A stretch of 5,471 nt of DNA. Origin: Deltaproteobacteria bacterium. GTDB lineage: Bacteria > Myxococcota_A > UBA9160 > SZUA-336. Both the position numbers and the translations under genes were made by a program. Location of the stretch: NCBI GenBank assembly GCA_030673955.1, contig DAOVBF010000106.1, positions 1 through 5,471 of the forward strand, written 5' to 3'. Shown piece after piece: positions 1-4,773 of the stretch; the stretch's first letter is position 1; every line of letters begins with the position of its first letter. The notes beneath the pieces are model-generated. The model saw only the letters and a list, made by a program, of their open reading frames with translations. It was not told the origin of the DNA and made no database searches.

Positions 1-177
1 TTCCGGAGCCTTCACGCACAGCTCGAGCAAATCGAAAGGCAGCGGCAGCTCGTCCCGAGCACGCACGTGACGTGGCGCGACCGGCTCGACCATCAGGAGA
101 GCCAGCTTCGAAAGCGGCTTGCCGACATCCACGAGCGGGCGTCGCGGAGCGGCGTCCCGCAGGCTTGGCGTGAGTAA
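1..177 (+). CDS. C-terminal end of an unidentified protein (partial)
   Basis: This is the last 58 codons of a gene entering from the left edge, read in frame 1 and ending in TAA at 175-177. About 83% of its codons end in G or C, which matches the certain genes in the window. Frame 2 has a stop around base 69, and frame 3 gives only an alanine/proline/arginine-rich shadow. The visible peptide is hydrophilic, rich in Arg, Gln and Glu, and looks like one or two amphipathic helices or a short coiled coil (LHAQLEQIERQRQL, then LRKRLADIHERASRSGVPQ). It ends in QAWRE and has no membrane segment. I do not recognise the family and no catalytic motif is visible. The next gene is on the same strand but about 165 bases away, behind a possible promoter, so the two are probably separate transcription units. 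Confidence 0.7.
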   Translation, partial: FRSLHAQLEQIERQRQLVPSTHVTWRDRLDHQESQLRKRLADIHERASRSGVPQAWRE

Positions 178-279
178 TTCATTCCCCTGATCCGGAACCC
201 CTTTTCCTCATCCACCGCCTGGCCCGTCGTACCCGGCGCCCCGTGGAGGCGCTGAAAGTCCCGCAGACGCCCCCGGACT

Positions 280-292
280 GCCCGGAACGGGC
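280..292 (+). other. short GC hairpin in the gap upstream of the small helical gene
   Basis: GCCCG (280-284) and CGGGC (288-292) form a perfect five-base inverted repeat around a GAA loop, followed by CTTCTT. It could be a weak terminator for the gene ending at 177, although it lies 100 bases past that stop and the T-tract is interrupted. Alternatively it could be an operator, since its centre is about 55 bases before the start point predicted from the sigma-54-like element. Stems this short are common by chance in G+C-rich DNA. The rest of 178-313 shows nothing I can name. Confidence 0.2.
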
Positions 293-313
293 CTTCTTGC
301 GTGGAAGTGAGGC

Positions 314-329
314 TGGCACCCGCCTTGCT
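314..329 (+). promoter_or_regulatory. sigma-54 (RpoN) -24/-12 promoter-like element
   Basis: TGGCAC (314-319), a five-base spacer, then TTGCT (325-329) matches the RpoN consensus TGGCAC-N5-TTGCW. The invariant GG (315-316) and GC (327-328) have the required ten bases between them, and the base before TGGCAC is the preferred C. The only departure from the extended consensus is C instead of G directly after TGGCAC. Initiation about 12 bases past the GC would fall near 340, only a few bases before the ATG at 343. The transcript would then be almost leaderless for that start, or would use a later start such as GTG 352. If the upstream gene really began at GTG 301 the element would lie inside coding sequence. 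No activator-binding repeat is obvious upstream apart from the small hairpin at 280-292. Confidence 0.45.
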
Positions 330-342
330 ACGAGAGCTGGGC

Positions 343-675
343 ATGTCGCCCGTGACGAAGCAATGGTTGCACCTCCTCGAGACCCGTTTCGGGGTCGGCC
401 CGGAATTCGCGAGTCATCTGCTCCCGGTCCTGGAGCGGTTCGCGGAGCAGGAGCCGAGCGCCGCGGAGCGCGAGAAGATCCTCAGAGGGGTCGCCGCTGC
501 GTATCGCTCCTGCCAGGTGGTCCAGACCGACTCGGTCGACGAGGTCAAACTCCTGCTCACGCAGTTCGTCACGGAGCTGAAGAAGCTGGACGAGACGCTC
601 AAGGTGCTGGGCGTCTACCTCGAGCGCGTCCGCCAGCGCATCAGCCGTCCTTCCCCGCGGCGGATGCTGCACTAG
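343..675 (+). CDS. small helical hypothetical protein upstream of comEC
   Basis: This encodes 110 residues beginning MSPVTKQWLHLLETRFG and ending in TAG at 673-675. I do not recognise the family. The protein looks entirely alpha-helical and soluble: helices around residues 5-15, 20-37 (ASHLLPVLERFAE), 39-56 (a charged stretch ending in AAAYRSC) and a long helix from about 64 to 98 (DEVKLLLTQFVTELKKLDE and onward), then a basic tail RPSPRRMLH. There is no signal peptide, membrane segment or metal-binding motif, and only one cysteine. ATG 343 is preferred because a weak GAGAG lies just upstream; GTG 301 in the same frame would add 14 residues but has no ribosome-binding site. If the sigma-54-like element at 314-329 is used, the mRNA would begin almost at this ATG. 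The gene lies on the same strand as comEC, 51 to 75 bases before it depending on the comEC start, so cotranscription is likely. A regulatory or structural helical-bundle role is possible, but the sequence supports no function. Confidence 0.7.
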   Translation: MSPVTKQWLHLLETRFGVGPEFASHLLPVLERFAEQEPSAAEREKILRGVAAAYRSCQVVQTDSVDEVKLLLTQFVTELKKLDETLKVLGVYLERVRQRISRPSPRRMLH

Positions 676-698
676 CTCACCCCGCCTAGATCGCCTCA

Positions 699-719
699 CC
701 TCGAGGGTCCCGAGGGGGG
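699..719 (+). promoter_or_regulatory. probable comEC ribosome-binding site, in a small hairpin
   Basis: The purine run GAGGGGGG (712-719) is the only strong Shine-Dalgarno-like sequence before comEC. It lies seven bases before an in-frame CTG at 727, but 31 bases before the first ATG at 751. CCTCG (699-703) can pair with CGAGG (711-715) across a seven-base loop, covering the left half of the site. A five-pair stem is weak evidence for regulation. Confidence 0.35.
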
Positions 720-750
720 TCCGACCCTGTCTCGTGTTCCGCTGCTGCGG

Positions 751-3030
751 ATGCTGCTCCCCTTGAGCGCGGGGATTCTGGTCGCGGACCGGCTCCAGGC
801 AAAGCCCTGGGTCTTCGTTCTCGTGACGCTCTCCGGGCTGGCTCTCTGGCGCCTGCGTCGTGACACGTGGCTCGCGCCCTTGGGAGAACTGCTGCTGGGC
901 ATGGGGCTGGGCGCGCTGGCACTTGCCGTGCGCCTGCACGCCCCCGTTCCGGAGGCCAGCGCCGGTCCCGTCCCCCTGACCTTGCTGACACCTCCCTTGA
1001 GGAGAGGTCCCGCCTGCCGCGTGGAGGTCTATGTGCATGGAGCGGACGGCGGCCGCGCTCTAGTTCGGACTCCCGAAGAGGCCTGCAGCTGGCTGCCTGG
1101 TCAACGGGCGCTGGGGCGGATCCGGCTGAACCCGCTCCGGCCGTCGACGAATCCCGGACAGTCGAGCCCCGCGCGGCGCTGGGCCCGTCGGGGGATTCAG
1201 CGCGCCGGAAGCGTCCGGCAAGCTCTGCTTTTTCCCGTGGGTCCACCGGCGCTTGGCCTGGCCGCACGCCTGGAGCGAGCCCGTCGCGCACTGGGTGATG
1301 GAGTGGATCCACCGGCGCTGGAGCGGCGCTCGGGAGCGCTCCTGCGGGCGCTGGTGAGCGGGGATCGCGGACGCTTGTCCAACGCTACGCGCCGGGCGTT
1401 CGTCCGGTCCGGGACCGCGCACCTCTTGGCTGTGTCGGGTCTACACGTAGCCTGGGTTTTCGTTTTGACTCATCTCGGTGTTGGATGGATCCTGCGTCGC
1501 GCGCCGAGCATCGCGGTCTTGCGTCGGGCGAAAACGCTTTCCCTCGCGGTGGGTGTGATCACGGCCGGTGGCTACGCCGTGCTCTCCGGGCTCGCGGTGC
1601 CGGCATTGCGGGCGGCGGTCATGGCGTTTGCCGGCACACTCGCGCTGCTCGGCGGCCGCCCCGGGACAGCCTGGAATGCTCTGGCCCTCGCCGCGCTCGT
1701 GGTACTCGCGTGGGATCCCGGCTCACTCTTCGAACCGGGGTTCGCTCTCTCGTTTGTCGCGGTGGCGGGGATTCTGGTCTGGGGTGCTGGCGGCGGGCGC
1801 CTCGCGTCGCTCGTGCATGGCACGCTGGGCGCGGGCCTGGCCACGGCGCCCTTCCTCGCGGCGATCGATGCACCGTTGCCCCGGCTCTTCCTGCTGGCCA
1901 ATCTGCTGGCCATTCCACTCTTCGGTGCCGTCGTGCTTCCGCTGGGACTCGTCACCGGCGCAGCGAGCGCGCTTTTCCCGGCAGCGGCGGGCGTGCTCGG
2001 TCCGCTCGCGCGGGCAGCGGGGGAGCTCGGGATCCGCCTCGTCGAAGCTCTGGAGAGCCCCAACCTTCTGGAGGGTTCCGCGCACCCGATCCGCTCTGCC
2101 ATCGGACTCGCGGCCGCAGGCTTCGCGGCGCGGCTCGCGTCACGCCGCTCCTTCCGCGCTGCACTGGGCGCAGGCGGAATTGCGGCCTGCACCCTCCTGC
2201 TGGCCCTTCCGTGCGGCTCCCGAACCCGCGCCGAAGCGGATACGTCGCTGCTCTTCCTCGATGTCGGACATGGAGACGCCAGCGTGTTGCGCAGCGCTGC
2301 CCGGGCTTGGCTGGTGGATGCGGGCCCCCGCATCGGAAGCTTTGACGCCGGGCGGCACGTGGTCCGGCCGGCCCTGCGCGCGGAGGGGCTGGGCGAGCTC
2401 GAGGTGATGCTTCTGAGCCATGCCGACCGCGATCACGTCGGCGGTGCTCGCGAGATTCTGGAGGCGGTACCGGTGGGAGAGCTTTGGGTGACGGCGGCTG
2501 CGTGGCAGGCCGACGTGCTCGAACCCTTGCGCCGGATCGCGGCTCGCCGGGGGATCCCGATTCGCTTCGTCTCGGCGGGCGATCGGGCCTGGCTTCCTCC
2601 GCTCGAGGTGAGTGTCCTCTGGCCGCCACAAGGGTTCGTCGGCTCGGACACAAATCAGAGCTCGCTCGTGCTGCGCGTCGAAGGACCGCACGGTTGCGCG
2701 CTGCTGCCCGGGGATGTTCCCCGCACGGTGGAGCGCGGCCTGGCGCACGAGCTGCGGTCCTGCGAGGTGCTGAAGCTGGCCCATCACGGCAGCCGATCCT
2801 CGACGGACTCGGCGTGGCTCAGACGTCTGCGTCCCTGGGTGGCGATCGCCAGCGCCGGTCGGCGATCCCGCTTGCCGCTGCCCCACGCCGAGGTGCGCGA
2901 ACGACTTCGAGCGGAGTCCGTCACACTCTACGAGACGCGCCGCTTCGGAGCGCTGCGCGTACGCTTCACGGGGGCGGGACTGGTGGTGGAGCCGCATCTG
3001 AGCGAGCCCTGGCGCGAAGGATCGCCGTGA
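751..3030 (+). CDS. comEC: ComEC/Rec2 DNA-uptake channel protein
   Basis: ComEC is the polytopic inner-membrane protein that passes single-stranded DNA into the cytoplasm during natural transformation. From ATG 751 it has 759 residues, usual for diderm ComEC. Two or three hydrophobic segments (about 1-62) precede a soluble, probably OB-fold-like N-terminal domain (about 74-155) with the conserved NPG (134-136) and a following ARRGIQRAG stretch. The Competence membrane domain (about 195-460) carries the hallmark GTAHLLAVSGLHV (221-233). The C-terminal metallo-beta-lactamase domain (about 498-750) retains DVGHGD (504-509), HADRDHVGG (557-565), the NQSSLVLR stretch (635-642), PGD (653-655) and HHGSRSS (678-684). 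HxDxDH in place of HxHxDH is common in ComEC, so the metal site looks intact. The true start may be CTG 727, which adds eight residues ending in a PLLR stretch and has a good ribosome-binding site; no ATG, GTG or TTG lies in frame between the TAG at 673 and 751. No other competence gene is in view, so the window does not show that the cell is transformable. Confidence 0.95.
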   Translation: MLLPLSAGILVADRLQAKPWVFVLVTLSGLALWRLRRDTWLAPLGELLLGMGLGALALAVRLHAPVPEASAGPVPLTLLTPPLRRGPACRVEVYVHGADGGRALVRTPEEACSWLPGQRALGRIRLNPLRPSTNPGQSSPARRWARRGIQRAGSVRQALLFPVGPPALGLAARLERARRALGDGVDPPALERRSGALLRALVSGDRGRLSNATRRAFVRSGTAHLLAVSGLHVAWVFVLTHLGVGWILRRAPSIAVLRRAKTLSLAVGVITAGGYAVLSGLAVPALRAAVMAFAGTLALLGGRPGTAWNALALAALVVLAWDPGSLFEPGFALSFVAVAGILVWGAGGGRLASLVHGTLGAGLATAPFLAAIDAPLPRLFLLANLLAIPLFGAVVLPLGLVTGAASALFPAAAGVLGPLARAAGELGIRLVEALESPNLLEGSAHPIRSAIGLAAAGFAARLASRRSFRAALGAGGIAACTLLLALPCGSRTRAEADTSLLFLDVGHGDASVLRSAARAWLVDAGPRIGSFDAGRHVVRPALRAEGLGELEVMLLSHADRDHVGGAREILEAVPVGELWVTAAAWQADVLEPLRRIAARRGIPIRFVSAGDRAWLPPLEVSVLWPPQGFVGSDTNQSSLVLRVEGPHGCALLPGDVPRTVERGLAHELRSCEVLKLAHHGSRSSTDSAWLRRLRPWVAIASAGRRSRLPLPHAEVRERLRAESVTLYETRRFGALRVRFTGAGLVVEPHLSEPWREGSP

Positions 3031-3064
3031 ACCGGACGCGGCCCGAGGCTAACCTTTCCGTCGC

Positions 3065-3202
3065 ATGGCGAGACGACCGCCGGGAGTGGACCCGAAAGTC
3101 TGGCGCGCGGAGCGGGAGCGCGCCTGGCGGCGCCGAAACATGGTCTTCAACGCCCTGATGATCCTGGCTATCATTGCGGTTCTCTGGCGGAACTGCACCT
3201 AG
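3065..3202 (+). CDS. possible small single-pass membrane protein
   Basis: This 45-codon reading frame starts 34 bases after the comEC stop and ends in TAG at 3200-3202. The predicted protein has a strongly basic, tryptophan-containing N-terminal half (MARRPPGVDPKVWRAERER, then AWRRRN) followed by one hydrophobic segment at about residues 26-41 (MVFNALMILAIIAVLW) and a short RNCT tail. That arrangement fits a type-II (N-in) small membrane protein. About 82% of codons end in G or C, as in neighbouring genes. Against it, no good ribosome-binding site precedes the ATG: the nearest GAGG is at 3045-3048, 16 bases away. Its last 32 bases overlap the 3' end of the convergent gmhB. I do not recognise a family. 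It may be cotranscribed with comEC, or may be a chance open frame. Confidence 0.45.
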   Translation: MARRPPGVDPKVWRAERERAWRRRNMVFNALMILAIIAVLWRNCT

Positions 3203-3740
3203 CCGATGCGTCGACGATGTGGCGTGCCGCGTCCAGAAAGCCTTCGACGACCGGCACGCTGGCTTCGAGCACCTCGCGTCGGCTCGCGCCCGAGCCCGTG
3301 AGGACGTAAACGCCGCGACAGCCTGCGCGTCGCGCGAGCTCCATGTCTTCAGGGCTGTCGCCGACGACCCAGCTCCGCTCCAGATCGATGTCGAGCTCGC
3401 GCTGGGCGCGCTCGAGTAGGCCCGTGGCGGGCTTCCGGCAGGCGCAGCCGGCGTCGGGACGGTGGGGACAGAAGTAAGTCGCCTCGATGCGCACGCCATG
3501 GGCGGCGAAGTCCTCGATGAAGTGGGCCTGAAAGCGCTCGAAGTCTTCCTCGCTGAAGTAGCCTCGACCGATTCCCGACTGGTTGGTGACGAGCGCGATT
3601 CCGAAGCCCGTCTCTTGAAGTAACCGGAGCCCCTCGATCGCCCCGGGCAAGGGCGCGTACTCGGCAATCCGATGCGTGAACCCCGAATCCTGGAGCAGGG
3701 TTCCGTCGCGGTCTACGAGGACATAGGGGCGCCCGCCCAT
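3171..3740 (-). CDS. gmhB: D-glycero-D-manno-heptose 1,7-bisphosphate 7-phosphatase (HAD family)
   Basis: GmhB removes the C7 phosphate from heptose 1,7-bisphosphate in the cytoplasm, a step toward the ADP-heptose or GDP-heptose used in the LPS inner core or surface glycans. The 189 residues match the usual length of about 190. HAD motif I is VLVDRDGTL, with nucleophile D10 and acid/base D12. Motif II lies in VTNQSGIGRGYF (T52, N53, Q54). A zinc loop with C91, H93, C99 and C101 (CPHRPDAGCACRKP) leads to K103, and motif III/IV is VVGDSPEDM (D128, D132). The zinc loop is short, as in HisB-N histidinol phosphatases, but there is no dehydratase domain and no his gene nearby, so GmhB is preferred. 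The start ATG (3738-3740) follows a strong AAGGAGAGG. It overlaps the last 28 bases of the aminopeptidase gene upstream on the same strand, suggesting cotranscription and possible translational coupling. No other heptose-pathway gene is visible. Confidence 0.9.
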   Translation of the reverse strand: MGGRPYVLVDRDGTLLQDSGFTHRIAEYAPLPGAIEGLRLLQETGFGIALVTNQSGIGRGYFSEEDFERFQAHFIEDFAAHGVRIEATYFCPHRPDAGCACRKPATGLLERAQRELDIDLERSWVVGDSPEDMELARRAGCRGVYVLTGSGASRREVLEASVPVVEGFLDAARHIVDASARCSSAREPQ

Positions 3741-4753
3741 CGAGCCTCTCCTTCCGGGGGGATCAGCTTACATTCCTCCTCGGTCTTGTGTCGTCCGGGC
3801 TTCGCGCGGTGTTCTCGAACCAAGGCTCGCAGGTCGCCGCCCAGCTCCGCGAGTTCCGCCTCTAAACAGGGGAGGTCTCCCAGGTAGGTCTGGTTTGCCA
3901 GGATATAGGCGTTCGAGAGCTCGGCTCGTGTGAACTCGTCGTAGCGGTGGGTCCGCCACGGCAGGCTGGGGTAGAGCTCTTGCTGATAGCGCCGGAAGAC
4001 CGCCTCTCGCGAGCGTCGGGCCTCGTCGGCCGTAGGCGTCCGGCGATAGAGCGCTTCGAGGTCCCGGCTGAGGTCTGCGAGCAGCTCCGCGAATCTGCGC
4101 TGGTCGGCGAAGCGATCGCGCGCGGCAGCCACGAGGGCCCGCTCAGTCCCGAAGTAGTCGAGTGCGGCGTGGTGCGCGATAAGGGTCGCCAGCGCCTCAT
4201 TGTATGCCGTGTCTCCTTTGACGAAGATCGTCTCGTGAACGAGCTCGTGCACGATCGTGACCAGGATGTCGACCGGCTCCCAGCTCAACAACGCACGCGG
4301 GATGGGGTCATCGAACCAGCCGAGCGTGCTGTAGAGCAGCGCGGTCCGAATGTACGTATCGAGGCCACGCTGCGCGAGGCTTTCGGCGAAAGCGCGCGCC
4401 GCCTCGGGGTCGAAGTAACCGCGGTAGGCAACGCGTCCGACGATCGGAAACCACCAGGTCACGGGCTCCAGGCGGTTCGGGGGCGCAGCCACGACCACGC
4501 GGATACTCTCCTGCTCCGTGCGCTCGATCAAGTGGCGAAAGCTCGTGGAGTGGCCGAGTCCCAGCGATGCTCCGTAGGCGCGCGCTCGCTCCAGGGTGGC
4601 CAGGCCCTGCCGCTCCTGCGAAGAGAGCTGGGCGATGCGCGCCGGGGTGAGCTTCTCGCGTGCCCGGAGGACCCGCATCTGACCGACACCGACATGCGCC
4701 AGGTAGCCGACCTGGCTACACGCACTGCTTCCCGCGCCCAGCAGGAGCAGCAT
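3713..4753 (-). CDS. predicted zinc aminopeptidase, probable lipoprotein (PF10023/COG4324 type)
   Basis: The 346 residues from ATG 4753 match the family of predicted aminopeptidases (Aminopep, PF10023). The zinc-protease motif HELVH is at 169-173, followed by KGDTAYNE (179-186), where E186 is a likely third ligand or conserved acid. The region after the N-terminal cysteine (C13: CSQVGYLAHVGVGQMRVLRA) resembles the family's usual lipoprotein start. Leu/Ala/Gly-rich residues precede that cysteine, so lipidation and attachment to a membrane facing the periplasm are inferred. The physiological substrate is not established for this family as far as I know. The start is doubtful: from ATG 4753 only 12 residues, none positively charged, precede the cysteine, and no Shine-Dalgarno is present. 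A well-placed site and ATG at 4799 lie one base out of frame. The open frame continues upstream to 5446, but that part is the antisense shadow of prmA. The 3' end overlaps gmhB. Confidence 0.88.
   Translation of the reverse strand: MLLLLGAGSSACSQVGYLAHVGVGQMRVLRAREKLTPARIAQLSSQERQGLATLERARAYGASLGLGHSTSFRHLIERTEQESIRVVVAAPPNRLEPVTWWFPIVGRVAYRGYFDPEAARAFAESLAQRGLDTYIRTALLYSTLGWFDDPIPRALLSWEPVDILVTIVHELVHETIFVKGDTAYNEALATLIAHHAALDYFGTERALVAAARDRFADQRRFAELLADLSRDLEALYRRTPTADEARRSREAVFRRYQQELYPSLPWRTHRYDEFTRAELSNAYILANQTYLGDLPCLEAELAELGGDLRALVREHRAKPGRHKTEEECKLIPPEGEARWAGAPMSS
3745..3753 (-). promoter_or_regulatory. gmhB ribosome-binding site inside the aminopeptidase 3' end
   Basis: Read on the minus strand this is AAGGAGAGG, with seven bases between its GGAG core and the ATG at 3740. 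It lies wholly within the last codons of the upstream aminopeptidase gene. It fixes the gmhB start and makes reinitiation after the aminopeptidase stop (3713-3715) plausible. Confidence 0.8.
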
Positions 4754-4758
4754 GACGC

Positions 4759-4764
4759 AGAGGA
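4759..4764 (+). promoter_or_regulatory. prmA ribosome-binding site
   Basis: AGAGGA lies nine bases before the GTG at 4774, the only standard start available after the in-frame TGA at 4753-4755. This supports GTG 4774 as the prmA start. The site sits in the 20-base gap between the divergent start codons of prmA and the aminopeptidase. Confidence 0.55.
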
Positions 4765-4773
4765 CGAGCCGCG

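Noticed and set aside
328..1038. Minus-strand frame of 236 codons across the small helical gene and the comEC start
   Set aside because: It is antisense to two better-supported genes, has low-complexity Gln/Arg/Gly-rich content and shows no recognisable domain.
2419..2445. Possible catalytic loss in the ComEC metallo-beta-lactamase domain (HADRDH instead of HxHxDH)
   Set aside because: Asp at the second ligand position is common in ComEC proteins, and the other metal-binding residues (D655, H678 and the DVGHGD loop) are present.
1485..2653. Several long overlapping frames on both strands inside comEC
   Set aside because: They are low-complexity Arg/Ala/Gly/Pro/Ser-rich translations without motifs, while comEC in this stretch carries conserved membrane and metallo-beta-lactamase motifs.
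3102..3124. Perfect inverted repeat GGCGCGC / GCGCGCC with a nine-base loop at the convergent comEC/gmhB junction, considered as a bidirectional terminator
   Set aside because: No T-tract follows on either strand, it lies inside the candidate small protein frame, and GC-only repeats of this length are frequent in such DNA. A role in slowing transcription cannot be excluded.
3171..3740. HisB-N histidinol-phosphatase as an alternative to GmhB
   Set aside because: The short zinc loop fits either, but the gene has no dehydratase domain, no histidine-pathway neighbour, and a length and C-terminal end typical of stand-alone GmhB.
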